A stretch of 64,000 nt of DNA from Buttiauxella gaviniae ATCC 51604 (GCF_001654835.1 NZ_LXEP01000028.1:163974-227973), one strand, 5' to 3'. Numbered from the stretch's first letter, positions 19,878 to 31,913 are shown. Made by a program: numbers and translations. The notes: a model not told the origin generated them from the letters alone.

Positions 19878-20678
19878 TTATTTTTCTGCCAGCTCCTCAC
19901 AGAGCTGTTTTGCGGCGAGGATAATACGTGGGCCTGAGCGACTAAACCAGTCATCATTCACTGCAATAACCGGAATTTTTAGCTGGGTATTCCAAAATTG
20001 TTCAACCGGAGGGATTTGCGTTTCATCGCCGGTGATAATAATAGCCTGTGGGTGGCGGCTTAGCACCTGTTCACGACTCACTTGCGGCCAGGGAACCCGG
20101 CTATCAGCGAAGATATTTTGCCCTGCGCATACTTCCAGAATTTCGTTCTGAATTGAACCACTTCCTGACGTAAATAGCGGCTGCTGGCCGAACTGGAGAA
20201 ACACTTTTTTCTTCGGGTGCTGAGAATAGTGCGCTTTCAAATCGGCAAACTCTTTTGCCAGTTTATCTGCGGCGTTGTGGGCCGTTTGGGGTGTCGGGCT
20301 GTATTGGCTCAATTGACGCAATGCCGCAACCACACCTTCGACCGTTGCCGGATCAAGCCAGACAACTTTAATACCCAATGCTTTTAGTTGGTTGACCTGG
20401 CGCTCAGCATTTCCACCACGCCAGGCAAGAACCACATCAGGTTTAAGCGCCACGATACGCTCGAGATTCATCCCCTGCCAGTTCGAGACTTGCTCAAGCT
20501 TTTTGGCGGCTTCCGGATAGTCTGACCAGGCGCTGACCGCTACTGGCGTGATACCAGCCGCAAATGCCAGTTCAGTATTGCTCGGCGATAATGAGATAAC
20601 CCGCGGCGCGGCATTTAGCCACGCCGGGAGACAACACAGAAGCGCGGTGATGCCGCGCCAAAAGTTCTTATTAATCAC
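19878..20678 (-). CDS. btuF: Periplasmic vitamin B12-binding protein BtuF
   Basis: Captures cobalamin after BtuB and passes it to the BtuCD importer. Signal peptide about 1-23 ending AWLNA, then [19 protein letters not shown] and a C-terminal half with [14 protein letters not shown]. The GTG at 20678 gives 266 aa, the E. coli length, and overlaps the mtn stop (GTGATTAA), so translation is probably coupled. Upstream TTG would add nine non-homologous residues. btuC and btuD are not in the window. Confidence 0.95.
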   Translation of the reverse strand: MINKNFWRGITALLCCLPAWLNAAPRVISLSPSNTELAFAAGITPVAVSAWSDYPEAAKKLEQVSNWQGMNLERIVALKPDVVLAWRGGNAERQVNQLKALGIKVVWLDPATVEGVVAALRQLSQYSPTPQTAHNAADKLAKEFADLKAHYSQHPKKKVFLQFGQQPLFTSGSGSIQNEILEVCAGQNIFADSRVPWPQVSREQVLSRHPQAIIITGDETQIPPVEQFWNTQLKIPVIAVNDDWFSRSGPRIILAAKQLCEELAEK

Positions 20679-21369
20679 GAGCCAGTTTCTGCACCAGGTT
20701 TTCAACCATCAGCGTGGACTGCTTCGCCGCAACAGCTAAGAACTCTTCGAAGCTCAGATGGGATTGCTGATCGGCAACATCAGAGATCGCGCGCACCACG
20801 ACAAACGGGGTACCGAAGTTATGGCAAACGTGCGCAACTGCTGTCGCTTCCATTTCCACAGCAACCGCCTGTGGGAAGTTATGGCGGATTTTTGCCAGTG
20901 CCACAGAACCGTTAATAAACGCATCACCACTAACAACCAAACCGCGCACGGCGTTCAGGTTCAGCTCGGCAATGCACTCTTCAGCCGCGGCAATCAGTTT
21001 GGCGTCAGCAGCAAAACCTGCTGGGCAACCTGGCAATTGGCCATATTCATAGCCAAAAGCGGTAACGTCTGCGTCGTGGTAACGCACTTCATCAGAAACC
21101 ACGATATCGCCAACTTTAAGTGTGGATGCAAGACCACCTGCAGAACCGGTGTTGATCACTACATCTGGTTTGCAATGCTCAAGCAGGAGAGTTGCACCCA
21201 TTGCAGCTGCGACTTTGCCAATACCTGATTTCAGCAAAGCTACTTCAACGCCATTCAGGGAGCCGGTGTAAATTTCACACCCTGCAAGCTTCAGAGTCTG
21301 ACGGCTTTCAATTTTGTCACGCAGCAGCGTAACTTCTTCTTCCATTGCACCAATGATGCCTACTTTCAT
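20671..21369 (-). CDS. mtn: 5'-methylthioadenosine/S-adenosylhomocysteine nucleosidase
   Basis: Cleaves MTA, SAH and 5'-deoxyadenosine, recycling adenine and methylthioribose and allowing AI-2 production. It is 232 aa and aligns with E. coli without gaps, so the catalytic Glu12 ([10 protein letters not shown]) and Asp197 (ISDVADQQ) are in place. It is the first gene of mtn-btuF-yadS and diverges from dgt. Confidence 0.98.
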   Translation of the reverse strand: MKVGIIGAMEEEVTLLRDKIESRQTLKLAGCEIYTGSLNGVEVALLKSGIGKVAAAMGATLLLEHCKPDVVINTGSAGGLASTLKVGDIVVSDEVRYHDADVTAFGYEYGQLPGCPAGFAADAKLIAAAEECIAELNLNAVRGLVVSGDAFINGSVALAKIRHNFPQAVAVEMEATAVAHVCHNFGTPFVVVRAISDVADQQSHLSFEEFLAVAAKQSTLMVENLVQKLARD

Positions 21370-21461
21370 AGTGATTCTCGCTAAAGTGTTAAATTACCTT
21401 CATAGTCTATCATGGCTGGCATCAAGGAATTAATCCGCTGTTAAAAGGCGCAGGAGAGGGC

Positions 21462-22976
21462 ATGAGTGAAATAGATTTCCGTAAGAAAATTAACTGGCAC
21501 CGCCGTTTCCGCTCTCCTGAAGGGCTGAAGAACGAACATGAAATCCTGCGTATTTTTGAAAGCGATCGCGGGAGAATCGTTAACTCTCCGGCAATTCGCC
21601 GTTTGCAGCAGAAAACACAAGTTTTCCCTCTGGAGCGTAATGCCTCTGTTCGCACACGTTTGACTCACTCGATGGAGGTTCAGCAAGTCGGCCGCTACAT
21701 CGCCAAAGAAGTGCTGAGCCGCCTTAAGGAGGAGCAGGATCTTGAGCGCTTTGGGCTGCATGAGCTCACCGGCCCGTTTGAAAGCATCGTTGAAATGGCC
21801 TGCCTGATGCATGACATCGGCAACCCACCGTTCGGTCATTTTGGTGAGTCAGCTATTAATGACTGGTTCCGCCAGCGTTTATTCCCAACAGATGCCGGAA
21901 GCCAGCCGCGCAGCGACGATCGTTGCCGGGTTGAAGCTTTACGCCTGCGTGAAGGTGAAGATCAACTGAATGGCTTGCGCCACAAGGTGCGCCAGGATCT
22001 TTGTCAGTTCGAAGGCAATGCGCAGGGCATTCGCCTGGTACATAGTCTATTGCGTATGAATCTGACCTGGGCGCAGGTTGGTTGCATTCTCAAATATACG
22101 CGCCCGGCCTGGTTTGTTGGCGAGCCGCCAAAAAGCCACGCTTATCTGATGAAAAAACCTGGCTTCTATCTTTCGGAAGAGTCGTACATTGCCCGTTTGC
22201 GTACGGAGCTTGAACTGGGTGAATACAGCCGTTTCCCACTGACATGGATAATGGAAGCTGCGGATGATATTTCATACTGTGTGGCGGATCTGGAAGATGC
22301 GGTTGAGAAGCGCATTTTCAGCGTTGAACAACTTTATCAGCACTTATGTGATGCCTGGGGCGAGCATAGCAAAGGCGATCTGTTTGAGCATGTAGTGGAT
22401 GAGGCCTGGGAGAAATCCCGTTCAAATCAGATGCGCCGCAGTACCGAAGATCAGTTCTTTATGTATCTGCGCGTCAATACGTTAAACCAGTTGGTGCCTT
22501 ATGCCGCTCAACGTTTTATCGATAATATCAGCGATATATTTAGCGGCGAGTTCAATCACGCACTACTAGAAGATGACAGCCCCTTTGCGCGCCTGCTGGA
22601 GCTATATAAGCAGGTTGCATTTAAACATGTATTTAGTCACCCAGAAGTTGAGCAACTTGAGTTACAAGGTTATCGCGTTATCAGTGGCTTACTTGAAATT
22701 TACAGTCCATTACTCAATATATCAGTTGAGGATTTTGCTGAACTGGTGGAGAAAGAAAGTTTACGTCGTCTGCCGATTGAAACTCGATTGTTCCACAAAT
22801 TATCGACAAAACATAGACTTGCGTATATTGAAGCCGTCAGTGATTTGACGCCGTCAGCCAGTGATTTCCCAGTATGGGAATATTATTACCGCTGTCGTCT
22901 AATTCAGGATTATATCAGCGGAATGACGGACTTATTCGCCTGGGATGAGTATCGGCGCCTGATGGCGGTGGAATAA
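21462..22976 (+). CDS. dgt: Deoxyguanosinetriphosphate triphosphohydrolase
   Basis: Hydrolyses dGTP to deoxyguanosine and tripolyphosphate. It is 504 aa. The HD-domain metal motif is visible in [10 protein letters not shown] and [18 protein letters not shown]. The start ATG follows AGGAGAGGG. It is divergent from mtn and followed by the degP promoter region. Confidence 0.97.
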   Translation: MSEIDFRKKINWHRRFRSPEGLKNEHEILRIFESDRGRIVNSPAIRRLQQKTQVFPLERNASVRTRLTHSMEVQQVGRYIAKEVLSRLKEEQDLERFGLHELTGPFESIVEMACLMHDIGNPPFGHFGESAINDWFRQRLFPTDAGSQPRSDDRCRVEALRLREGEDQLNGLRHKVRQDLCQFEGNAQGIRLVHSLLRMNLTWAQVGCILKYTRPAWFVGEPPKSHAYLMKKPGFYLSEESYIARLRTELELGEYSRFPLTWIMEAADDISYCVADLEDAVEKRIFSVEQLYQHLCDAWGEHSKGDLFEHVVDEAWEKSRSNQMRRSTEDQFFMYLRVNTLNQLVPYAAQRFIDNISDIFSGEFNHALLEDDSPFARLLELYKQVAFKHVFSHPEVEQLELQGYRVISGLLEIYSPLLNISVEDFAELVEKESLRRLPIETRLFHKLSTKHRLAYIEAVSDLTPSASDFPVWEYYYRCRLIQDYISGMTDLFAWDEYRRLMAVE

Positions 22977-22991
22977 GTTGCTCATTGAGTT

Positions 22992-23070
22992 TTGTAAAGA
23001 CGGACAATAAATTTTTACTTTTTCCAGTGACTTATCGGCGGAACTTAGCGCCTCAATTGTCACTCTATAT
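22992..23070 (+). promoter_or_regulatory. degP promoter region: sigma-E element and possible CpxR site
   Basis: GGAACTT (23040-23046) followed after 17 bases by TCTAT fits a sigma-E promoter. Upstream, GTAAAGACGGACAATAAA lies where E. coli degP has its CpxR-responsive sequence, which it closely resembles from memory. Both controls are well described for E. coli degP. The CpxR assignment is weaker, since a second clean GTAAA half-site is not obvious. Confidence 0.65.
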
Positions 23071-23119
23071 TGGCCTACACAGCAATTTTGCGTGACTTAT
23101 TAACTTGAGACTGAAATCG

Positions 23120-24568
23120 ATGAAAAAAACAACTTTAGCAATGAGCGCGCTGGCTCTTAGCCTGGGTTTGGCGCTGAGTCCTGTATCTGCAATTGCGGCA
23201 GAGACCGCTTCTTCTGTACCTGCAACCGCTGGGCAACCTATGCCAAGCCTTGCGCCGATGCTGGAAAAAGTGATGCCTTCCGTAGTGAGTATTAACGTTG
23301 AGGGGAGCACCACTGTTAATACGCCGCGTATGGGGCGTAACTTCCAGCAGTTCTTTGGTGATAATTCACCATTCTGTCAGGAAGGCTCTCCATTCCAGAG
23401 CTCTCCATTCTGCCAGGGTGGCCCGGCGGACCAAGGCCCTCAGGGCAGCGGTCAGCAGCAGAAATTTGCAGCACTGGGTTCTGGTGTAATTATTGACGCC
23501 GCTAAAGGCTATGTGGTGACAAACAACCACGTTGTTGATAATGCAACAAAAATTCAGGTTTCCCTGAGTGATGGACGTAAGTTTGAAGCAAAAGTGGTGG
23601 GTAAAGATCCACGTTCTGATATCGCACTGCTGCAGTTGCAGGACCCGAAAAACCTGACTGCGATAAAAATGGCTGACTCCGACGCACTGCGCGTTGGTGA
23701 TTACACCGTTGCAATCGGTAACCCGTATGGTTTGGGCGAAACCGTGACCTCCGGTATTGTTTCAGCTTTAGGTCGTAGTGGCCTGAACATTGAAAACTAT
23801 GAGAACTTTATCCAGACCGATGCGGCAATCAACCGTGGTAACTCCGGTGGTGCACTGGTTAACCTTAATGGTGAGTTGATCGGGATTAACACTGCGATTC
23901 TGGCACCAGACGGTGGCAACATCGGTATCGGTTTTGCTATCCCAAGCAACATGGTGAAAAACCTGACTGCGCAGATGGTGCAGTATGGTCAAGTTAAGCG
24001 TGGCGAACTGGGTATCCTTGGGACTGAGCTGAACTCCGAGTTAGCAAAAGCGATGAAAGTTGACGCGCAACGTGGTGCATTTGTCAGCCAGGTTATGCCT
24101 AACTCTTCTGCTGCGAAAGCGGGCGTGAAAGCCGGTGACGTTGTGGTTTCCATGAACGGTAAAGCAATTAGCAGCTTCGCTGCCTTGCGCGCTGAAGTGG
24201 GTTCTATGCCAGTTGGCAGCAAACTGACTCTTGGCCTGCTGCGTGATGGCAAACCAGTATCAGTGAATCTGGAACTGCAACAAAGCAGCCAGACTCAGGT
24301 TGATTCAGCCACTATCTTTACGGGTATCGAAGGTGCTGAAATGAGCAACCGCAGCGGTAAAGATGAGAAGGGTGTCATCGTCAATAACGTAAAAGGCAAT
24401 AGCCCTGCTGCACGTATTGGTCTGAAAAAAGGTGACATTATCATTGGTGTTAACCAGCAGGTTGTAAATAACATCGCTGAACTGCGCAAAATTCTGGACA
24501 CCAAACCATCTGTAATGGCGCTTAATATTCAGCGTGGCGACAGCACCATCTATCTGTTGATGCAGTAA
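23120..24568 (+). CDS. degP: Periplasmic serine protease/chaperone DegP
   Basis: HtrA-family protease that degrades or refolds misfolded envelope proteins. Signal peptide about 1-26 (ending SAIAA), a Q/G-rich flexible loop with two cysteines (SPFCQEG...SPFCQGG), catalytic triad His in TNNHVVD, Asp in RSDIALLQ and Ser in RGNSGGAL, then two PDZ domains. It is 482 aa from MKKTTLAMS; five upstream codons are rejected. The LA loop is as in E. coli, so it should be trimeric with cage assembly. Confidence 0.98.
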   Translation: MKKTTLAMSALALSLGLALSPVSAIAAETASSVPATAGQPMPSLAPMLEKVMPSVVSINVEGSTTVNTPRMGRNFQQFFGDNSPFCQEGSPFQSSPFCQGGPADQGPQGSGQQQKFAALGSGVIIDAAKGYVVTNNHVVDNATKIQVSLSDGRKFEAKVVGKDPRSDIALLQLQDPKNLTAIKMADSDALRVGDYTVAIGNPYGLGETVTSGIVSALGRSGLNIENYENFIQTDAAINRGNSGGALVNLNGELIGINTAILAPDGGNIGIGFAIPSNMVKNLTAQMVQYGQVKRGELGILGTELNSELAKAMKVDAQRGAFVSQVMPNSSAAKAGVKAGDVVVSMNGKAISSFAALRAEVGSMPVGSKLTLGLLRDGKPVSVNLELQQSSQTQVDSATIFTGIEGAEMSNRSGKDEKGVIVNNVKGNSPAARIGLKKGDIIIGVNQQVVNNIAELRKILDTKPSVMALNIQRGDSTIYLLMQ

Positions 24569-24600
24569 TTAATTGCCACTAAGTTCTCCTTAAACTATCA

Positions 24601-24626
24601 GGGCCGCAAATTGCGGCCCTTTTTTG
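24601..24626 (+). terminator. degP terminator
   Basis: GGGCCGCAA/TTGCGGCCC stem followed by seven T residues, 33 bp after the stop. Confidence 0.92.
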
Positions 24627-24663
24627 TGAGCCTTACCACAACTCCATACTCTTCATCGGTGCT

Positions 24664-24707
24664 TTGTGCATTCGCACAATGCTGAGGCGATCCATCTCGC
24701 CTATGCT
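24664..24707 (+). promoter_or_regulatory. cdaR promoter region with a perfect palindrome
   Basis: TTGTGC-ATTC-GCACAA (24664-24679) is a perfect inverted repeat. A -10-like TATGCT at 24702-24707 lacks a good -35 element, as expected of an activator-dependent promoter. The palindrome may be a CdaR autoregulatory operator; that is inference from position. Confidence 0.45.
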
Positions 24708-24735
24708 AGGCCATTAGCACGACTCAGGAGGACAC

Positions 24736-25893
24736 ATGGCTGGCTGGCACCTTGATACCAAAATGGCGCAGGACATTGTGGCGCGCACCATGACCATTAT
24801 TGATACCAACATAAACGTGATGGATGCGCGTGGGCGAATCATTGGTAGTGGTGATAAAGAACGTATTGGTGAATTGCACGAAGGTGCATTGCTGGTGCTC
24901 TCCCAGGGGCGTGTGGTTGATATTGATGATGCCGTAGCCCGGCATCTGCACGGCGTGCGTCAAGGGATAAACCTGCCACTGCGCATCGAAGGTGAAATTG
25001 TTGGTGTTATCGGTCTGACAGGGGAACCTGGCTCGCTGCGTAAGTACGGTGAGCTGGTGTGTATGACGGCGGAGATGATGCTTGAACAATCTCGTCTGAT
25101 GCACTTGCTGGCACAAGACACTCGTCTGCGTGAAGAGTTAGTGATGAATTTGATTCAGGCTGAAGAACAGACACCGGCTTTGAGCGAATGGGCACAACGT
25201 TTGGGTATCGATCTGAATCAACCTCGAGTGGTCGCTGTTGTGGAAGTCGATAGTGGTCAGCTTGGCGTGGAAAGCGCTATGGAAGAGTTACAGCAGCTGC
25301 AAACTGCACTGACGACACCTGAGCGGAATAATTTAATAGCCATTGTGTCGTTAACTGAAATGGTGGTGCTAAAACCTGCGCTAAATCCTTTTGGCCGTTG
25401 GGATGCAGAAGATCACCGCAAGCGGGTAGAGCAGCTAATCAACCGTATGAAAGAAAATGGTCAGCTACGCTTTCGTGTCGCGCTGGGCAACTATTTTACC
25501 GGGCCTGGTAGTATTGCGCGCTCGTATCGAACCGCACGCACTACCATGATGGTCGGCAAACAACGTATGCCAGAAAACCGGGGCTATTTTTACCAGGATT
25601 TGATGTTGCCGGTGCTGCTGGATAGTTTGCGTGGCGGATGGCAGGCGAATGAACTGGCTCGCCCTTTAGCTCGCCTGAAATCAATGGATAACAACGGGCT
25701 GCTGCGCCGAACGTTAAGCGCGTGGTTCCGCCATAACGTGCAGCCACTGGCAACGTCTAAGGCATTGTTTATTCATCGTAATACGCTCGAGTACCGACTT
25801 AACCGTATTTCGGAATTAACAGGGTTAGATTTAGGAAATTTTGACGATAGATTGCTGCTGTATGTGGCGTTGCAACTGGATGAGCAAAGATAA
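24736..25893 (+). CDS. cdaR: Sugar-diacid utilisation regulator CdaR
   Basis: Activator of glucarate, galactarate and glycerate utilisation genes in E. coli. It is 385 aa, the same as E. coli: an N-terminal diacid-recognition domain, a GGDEF-like middle, and a PucR-type C-terminal HTH (SKALFIHRNTLEYRLNRI). An AGGAGG lies just upstream of the start. The target operons are not in the window. Confidence 0.95.
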   Translation: MAGWHLDTKMAQDIVARTMTIIDTNINVMDARGRIIGSGDKERIGELHEGALLVLSQGRVVDIDDAVARHLHGVRQGINLPLRIEGEIVGVIGLTGEPGSLRKYGELVCMTAEMMLEQSRLMHLLAQDTRLREELVMNLIQAEEQTPALSEWAQRLGIDLNQPRVVAVVEVDSGQLGVESAMEELQQLQTALTTPERNNLIAIVSLTEMVVLKPALNPFGRWDAEDHRKRVEQLINRMKENGQLRFRVALGNYFTGPGSIARSYRTARTTMMVGKQRMPENRGYFYQDLMLPVLLDSLRGGWQANELARPLARLKSMDNNGLLRRTLSAWFRHNVQPLATSKALFIHRNTLEYRLNRISELTGLDLGNFDDRLLLYVALQLDEQR

Positions 25894-25923
25894 TAAAAGG
25901 GCCGGAGATTCCGGCCCTTTTGC
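25894..25923. terminator. Bidirectional terminator between cdaR and yaeH
   Basis: AAAGGGCCGG / CCGGCCCTTT stem with a five-base loop, an A-run on the left and T-run on the right, between two convergent genes. Confidence 0.9.
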
Positions 25924-25924
25924 A

Positions 25925-26314
25925 TTATTTACCGCGGGTTAACTTTTCAAGATCGGATTCAATTTCACTGATCTTGTGAGCAACTACAGATTCCAGATGG
26001 CGAAGATCGTCGAGGATTTTGCGTTTCAGATCCACTTCAGTGCGATCTCGTTGGCAAAGTTGATCTAATTCATCAATTACATAGCGCAGATTCGGGCTGA
26101 TTTCCTGCACTTCTTTGTAACCCTGACCGACGCCATCGGCAACGACAGTTTTGCGCTGGCGTGGGTATTTAAACTTCACGCTTTTAGCGAAAAACTCGCC
26201 TTTATCCTTCTGGAAATAGATTTTCAGGATATCGTTATTGGCTTCCTGCCGGAGGCTGTAACGATCGATCTCATCAGGATTGGTAATACCCAGACTTTTC
26301 AAGTTATCGTACAT
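25925..26314 (-). CDS. yaeH: UPF0325 family protein YaeH
   Basis: Small soluble protein of 129 aa, conserved in enterobacteria, with no function I can assign. It has a charged C-terminal half likely to form helices ([18 protein letters not shown]). It lies downstream of dapD on the same strand but separated by a terminator hairpin, so it probably has its own promoter. Confidence 0.92.
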   Translation of the reverse strand: MYDNLKSLGITNPDEIDRYSLRQEANNDILKIYFQKDKGEFFAKSVKFKYPRQRKTVVADGVGQGYKEVQEISPNLRYVIDELDQLCQRDRTEVDLKRKILDDLRHLESVVAHKISEIESDLEKLTRGK

Positions 26315-26389
26315 AGTGTTACCTTTTTCGATATCAGCAATATCAAGATAATTAACGGAAAAATCCTTTTCCGCTAGCCCTAAATGCTA

Positions 26390-26413
26390 AAAAGGCGGGA
26401 GAGCCCGCCTTTT
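26390..26413 (-). terminator. dapD terminator
   Basis: AAAAGGCGGG / CCCGCCTTTT stem with an AGAG loop; on the minus strand it ends in a T-run. It lies 11 bp after the dapD stop. Confidence 0.9.
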
Positions 26414-26423
26414 GCATATTTTA

Positions 26424-27248
26424 TTAGTCGATAGTGCGAAGCAGCTCGTTGATTCCAACTTTGCCGCGAGTTTTCGCGTCGACTTTTTTCACGATAACTG
26501 CACAGTACAGGCTGTACTTACCATCTTTAGATGGCAGGTTACCGGAAACGACCACGGAACCTGCTGGCACGCGGCCGTAATGTACTTCACCAGTTTCACG
26601 GTCATAAATGCGCGTGCTTTGGCCGATGTAAACGCCCATGGAAATCACAGAACCTTCTTCAACGATAACGCCTTCCACAACTTCTGAACGCGCGCCGATG
26701 AAGCAGTTATCTTCAATGATAGTTGGGTTAGCCTGTAATGGCTCCAGAACGCCACCGATGCCTACGCCACCAGACAGGTGAACGTTTTTACCAATCTGCG
26801 CACAAGAACCGACAGTTGCCCAGGTATCAACCATAGAGCCTTCATCAACATAAGCGCCGATGTTAACGTAAGAAGGCATCAGAACGGTGTTACGTGCGAT
26901 GTATGCACCCTGGCGAACGGCCGCTGGCGGCACAACGCGGAAACCTTCTTTCTGGAAACGTGCTTCGTCATAGTTGGCGAATTTCATCGGCACTTTGTCG
27001 AAGTAACGGCTTTCTGCGCCATCAATAACTTGGTTGTCATTGATACGGAAAGAAAGCAGAACGGCTTTCTTCAGCCATTGGTGGGTAACCCACTGGCCAT
27101 CAATTTTTTCGGCAACGCGCAGCGCACCGCTGTCGAGCAGGGAGATGACCTGGTTTACCGCTTCACGAGTGACGGTATCAGCATTTGCCGGAGTGATTTC
27201 GGCGCGGCGCTCGAAAGCGGTTTCAATTACGTTTTGTAGCTGCTGCAT
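26424..27248 (-). CDS. dapD: Tetrahydrodipicolinate N-succinyltransferase
   Basis: Succinyl-CoA-dependent step of the lysine and meso-diaminopimelate pathway. It is 274 aa from [15 protein letters not shown], identical in length to E. coli, with the left-handed beta-helix (hexapeptide repeats through [20 protein letters not shown]). Five upstream codons are rejected. It follows glnD by 45 bp. Confidence 0.98.
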   Translation of the reverse strand: MQQLQNVIETAFERRAEITPANADTVTREAVNQVISLLDSGALRVAEKIDGQWVTHQWLKKAVLLSFRINDNQVIDGAESRYFDKVPMKFANYDEARFQKEGFRVVPPAAVRQGAYIARNTVLMPSYVNIGAYVDEGSMVDTWATVGSCAQIGKNVHLSGGVGIGGVLEPLQANPTIIEDNCFIGARSEVVEGVIVEEGSVISMGVYIGQSTRIYDRETGEVHYGRVPAGSVVVSGNLPSKDGKYSLYCAVIVKKVDAKTRGKVGINELLRTID

Positions 27249-27293
27249 TGGCATTGTGAACATTTTCCTGATTGTGACGAAATTAACAGACTG

Positions 27294-29966
27294 TTATTTA
27301 TCGTTTGGATTAAGGGCTGCTGTCAACCGTTGCTGTACTTCCTCTTGCAACTCATTATTAAGAGCACGCCGATCAGCGGTAGCTATTATAAATAAATCTT
27401 CTACTCGCTCGCCAATTGTCGTAATTCTAGCCCCGTAAAGTGAAATTCCGAGGTCAGCAAACACTTCACCTACCCGCGCCAGTAAGCCTGGCTGATCCAA
27501 CGCAATCAGTTCCAGGAATGTGCGCCTGTCAGTATGAGTAGGCAGGAAATTGACTTCGGTATCGACGGTAAAGTGGCGCAGTTTGGCGGACTGGCGGCGC
27601 GGTTGAGGCGTCTGCCAGCTGGCCTGCGTAATAGCCTGTTCAATACTGTGGCGGATGAGTTCGTGCCTGTCGGCGGAAAGCGGGCTGCCATCCGGCTCCA
27701 GCACAATAAAGGTGTCCATTGCCATGCCGTCGCGCGTAGTAAATATTTGTGCGTCATGAACGCTCAGGTTGCGCCTGTCCAGCTCGGCACAAACAGCGGC
27801 GAACAGGTGAGGGCGATCAGGGCTCCAGATGAAGATTTCGGTACCACCACGTGTTGCCTGTGGGCTAAGCAAAATCATCGGTTTGCTGAGGTCGTGCTTC
27901 AGCAAGTGTCGCGCATGCCATGCAATTTGGTTTGGCGTGTGGCGAACAAAATAGTTGGCCCGGCAGCGGCGCCAGATATTGTGCAGCGCCTCTTCGTTGA
28001 TGTTATCCATACGCAGTAACGCCAGCGCCTGAAGTTGATGGTGGCGTACACGCTCACGCATATCCGGGCTGTTTTGCATCCCACGACGCAGCTGTTTTTC
28101 TGTGGCGAAATAGAGTTCCCGCAACAGACTCTGTTTCCAGCTATTCCATAAGGTTTCGTTGGTCGCACAGATATCAGCGACGGTCAGGCAAACCAGGTAA
28201 CGCAGGCGGTTTTCAGTCTGCACTTCTTCAGCAAACTGCTTAATCACTTCCGGGTCCTGGATATCACGGCGCTGCGCGGTGACTGACATCAGCAAATGTT
28301 GGCGCACCAGCCACGCGACAAGTTGCGTCTCGCGAGAGTTCAACCCGTGCAGTTCGGCAAACTTTATAACGTCCTCCGCGCCCAGAACCGAGTGATCCCC
28401 GCCACGGCCTTTGGCGATGTCATGGAACAGGGCTGCAATCAAGATAAGCTCTGGATGCGACAGGCGCGGCCACAGATCGACACATAATGGATGCTTCGGA
28501 CGGGTTTCTTCTTTCGCGAAGCTTTCCAGTTTTTGCAGCACGCGAATAGTGTGTTCATCCACCGTATACGCGTGGAACAGGTCAAACTGCATCTGCCCGA
28601 CGATATGCGACCACTGCGGCATATATGCCCACAACACGCTGTGGCGGTGCATTGGCAATAAGGCGCGGCTCACGGCACCGGGGTGGCGCAATATCGTGAG
28701 GAACAGCTCGCGCGCTTCCGGAATGTAGCAAAGCGGCTGTACTAAATGGCGACGCGCATGACGCAAATGGCGTAGGGTGGTTGAGTAAATTCCGGTGATG
28801 TCACGGTTACGCACCATCATGTAAAACATACGCAAAATAGCCTGCGGTTCACGCATAAATAGCGTTTCGTCACGCAGATCAATCAGAGTGCCGCGTAACT
28901 GGAAGTCATCATCAAGTGGGCGCGGTTTTTCGCTGGCATCTAACGCAAGAATCGCTTCATCAAACAACTGCAACAGCATTTGGTTAAGCTCACCGACGCG
29001 ACGGGTCACACGATAGAAATCTTTCATCATGTGTTCGACCGGCTGATTGCCTTCACCGTTGTAATCCAGACGTTGAGCAACGCTGAGCTGCCTGTCGAAT
29101 AACAAACGGTTGTCATAGCGATTTACTTCGAGATGTAAAGCGAAGCGAATACGCCACAGCAAGTGTTGGCACTCATCCAGTTCATTTCTTTCTGCTTCGG
29201 TTAAAAAACCAAAGCCGACCATTTCACTCATGGACGTGGCACCAAAATGGCGACGCGCGACCCATTGCAGCGTATGGATGTCACGCAAACCGCCGGGGCT
29301 GCTTTTGATATCTGGCTCGAGGTTATAACTTGTGCCGTGGTAACGCTGATGACGAACATTTTGCTCATCAATTTTTGCGGCAAAGAACTTGGCAGATGGC
29401 CAGAAACCGTCGCTGAAAATGTGTTTTTGCAGTTCAAGGAAGAGTGCGACATCGCCAATCAGTAAGCGTGACTCAATCAGGTTGGTGGCAACTGTTAAAT
29501 CAGACAGGCCTTCGAGCAGGCACTCTTCAAGCGTGCGTACGCTGTGGCCGACTTCTAACTTTACGTCCCACAACAGCGTGAGAAGTTCACCGATTTTCTG
29601 GGATTGCGGCTCGCTCAGACGTTTACGGCTGAGTATCAGCAAATCAATATCAGATAACGGATGAAGTTCACCGCGCCCGTAACCACCCACCGCGACGAGC
29701 GCGGTTTCAGCGACATCACCAAAACCGTAGTTTACCCACAACCGTTGCAGTAACTGGTCGATAAACTCGGTGCGGGCATCGATAAGTTTTTCGGCGGAAA
29801 TACCGTCGTCAAATGCTGTCCCCAACCACTGCTGGAAAGTGTCGAGGCGGGCTTTGATTTCGGCGCAATTAAGCTCTGAGTCTGTCCAGTTGACAGGGTA
29901 TTCAGGTTGCCCGGAAATCTCAGGAAGCACTGTGGTTGCGTACTGCTCGGGTAAGCTCGGTGTCAT
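27294..29966 (-). CDS. glnD: PII uridylyltransferase/uridylyl-removing enzyme GlnD
   Basis: Glutamine sensor that uridylylates or de-uridylylates PII proteins (GlnB, GlnK). Domains in order: nucleotidyltransferase with [19 protein letters not shown], helical linker, HD hydrolase domain with [16 protein letters not shown], and two C-terminal ACT domains ([18 protein letters not shown] and [18 protein letters not shown]). The ATG at 29966 gives 890 aa, exactly the E. coli length; nine in-frame codons upstream run into the map terminator. Ribosome site is weak. Confidence 0.97.
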   Translation of the reverse strand: MTPSLPEQYATTVLPEISGQPEYPVNWTDSELNCAEIKARLDTFQQWLGTAFDDGISAEKLIDARTEFIDQLLQRLWVNYGFGDVAETALVAVGGYGRGELHPLSDIDLLILSRKRLSEPQSQKIGELLTLLWDVKLEVGHSVRTLEECLLEGLSDLTVATNLIESRLLIGDVALFLELQKHIFSDGFWPSAKFFAAKIDEQNVRHQRYHGTSYNLEPDIKSSPGGLRDIHTLQWVARRHFGATSMSEMVGFGFLTEAERNELDECQHLLWRIRFALHLEVNRYDNRLLFDRQLSVAQRLDYNGEGNQPVEHMMKDFYRVTRRVGELNQMLLQLFDEAILALDASEKPRPLDDDFQLRGTLIDLRDETLFMREPQAILRMFYMMVRNRDITGIYSTTLRHLRHARRHLVQPLCYIPEARELFLTILRHPGAVSRALLPMHRHSVLWAYMPQWSHIVGQMQFDLFHAYTVDEHTIRVLQKLESFAKEETRPKHPLCVDLWPRLSHPELILIAALFHDIAKGRGGDHSVLGAEDVIKFAELHGLNSRETQLVAWLVRQHLLMSVTAQRRDIQDPEVIKQFAEEVQTENRLRYLVCLTVADICATNETLWNSWKQSLLRELYFATEKQLRRGMQNSPDMRERVRHHQLQALALLRMDNINEEALHNIWRRCRANYFVRHTPNQIAWHARHLLKHDLSKPMILLSPQATRGGTEIFIWSPDRPHLFAAVCAELDRRNLSVHDAQIFTTRDGMAMDTFIVLEPDGSPLSADRHELIRHSIEQAITQASWQTPQPRRQSAKLRHFTVDTEVNFLPTHTDRRTFLELIALDQPGLLARVGEVFADLGISLYGARITTIGERVEDLFIIATADRRALNNELQEEVQQRLTAALNPNDK

Positions 29967-29980
29967 GTCGCCATCCATAA

Positions 29981-30004
29981 AAAAAGCCGGCATAAGCCGG
30001 CTTC
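29981..30004 (-). terminator. map terminator, immediately before glnD
   Basis: Perfect AGCCGG...CCGGCT hairpin (read on the minus strand GAAGCCGGCTTATGCCGGC followed by seven T). It lies 24 bp after the map stop and only about 15 bp before the glnD start codon. Confidence 0.9.
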
Positions 30005-30027
30005 GATTGCTGACTTTCGCCAGGCAA

Positions 30028-30822
30028 TCAGTCGTTATGCGAAATCACCGCGGGGATGGTGTCATCTTTGCGTAAGGTGAGAATTTCGCAGCCGTTATCT
30101 GTCACCACAATAGTATGCTCGTATTGTGCAGACAAGCTGCGATCTTTGGTTTTCACCGTCCAGCCGTCTTTCATGGTGCGAATGCGGTAATCGCCGGAGT
30201 TCACCATCGGCTCGATAGTGAAAGTCATGCCCGGTTGCAGCACCACGCCACCGTCATCAGCATCGTAATGCAGCACTTGCGGTTCTTCGTGGAATACGCG
30301 GCCAATACCGTGTCCACAGTATTCGCGAACCACAGAAAAACCTTCAGCTTCAACGAACTTCTGAATGGCTGCACCCAGAGTGCGCAGGCGAATACCTGGT
30401 TTTACCATGCGAAGAGACAAATACAGGCTTTCTTGAGTCACGCGGCACAGACGCTCACCCAGAATGGTCGGTTTGCCAACGATGAACATTTTTGAGGTGT
30501 CGCCGTGGTATTCATCTTTGATAACGGTAACGTCGATGTTGACGATGTCACCATCTTTCAGGAGTTTAGCGTCATCAGGAATACCGTGGCAGACCACTTC
30601 ATTAATGGAGATGCACACGGATTTCGGGAAGCCATGGTAGCCAAGGCACGCGGAAACCGCTTGCTGTTGGTTAACAATGTAATCGTTACAAATACGGTCC
30701 AGTTCGCCAGTGGAAATGCCCGGTCGTACGTGGGATTCAATCATTTCCAGCACTTCAGCGGCAAGGCGGCCCGCAACGCGCATTTTTTCGATTTCTTCAG
30801 GTGTTTTAATTGAGATAGCCAT
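30028..30822 (-). CDS. map: Methionine aminopeptidase
   Basis: Removes the initiator methionine from nascent proteins. It is 264 aa. The metal ligands are in [19 protein letters not shown] (two Asp), [13 protein letters not shown] (His), FTIEPM (Glu) and YEHTIVV (Glu). It is divergent from rpsB, the E. coli arrangement. Confidence 0.98.
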   Translation of the reverse strand: MAISIKTPEEIEKMRVAGRLAAEVLEMIESHVRPGISTGELDRICNDYIVNQQQAVSACLGYHGFPKSVCISINEVVCHGIPDDAKLLKDGDIVNIDVTVIKDEYHGDTSKMFIVGKPTILGERLCRVTQESLYLSLRMVKPGIRLRTLGAAIQKFVEAEGFSVVREYCGHGIGRVFHEEPQVLHYDADDGGVVLQPGMTFTIEPMVNSGDYRIRTMKDGWTVKTKDRSLSAQYEHTIVVTDNGCEILTLRKDDTIPAVISHND

Positions 30823-30943
30823 TCATTCGATCCGCAGGTGTCGTCGTTATCGACAATAATTGAGCAGTAGTGGGGTAATGGTATCAGGGCCTACGATCGG
30901 TGCCAAATCGAGAATCGGTGTGCGCACTATCCACTATCAACTA
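30823..30943. other. Intergenic region between map and rpsB promoters
   Basis: This half of the 311-bp gap must hold the map promoter and leader. I see no gene and no clear hairpin; the remainder of the gap holds the rpsB promoter and leader. Confidence 0.5.
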
Positions 30944-30980
30944 TTGGAGTCCGGGTCTGTTTTATGGTATAAAGCGCGCC
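30944..30980 (+). promoter_or_regulatory. rpsB promoter
   Basis: TTGGAG (30944-30949) and TATAAA (30968-30973) with an 18-base spacer, then a GC-rich discriminator (GCGCGCC) typical of stringently controlled ribosomal promoters. The start point would be about 30980. Confidence 0.7.
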
Positions 30981-30984
30981 GGAC

Positions 30985-31859
<875 letters not shown>

Positions 31860-31913
31860 TAAGGTTCGCTCTTATTTGAGCTCTTATTAACCAGGTATTG
31901 AATAGTTTGGTTA

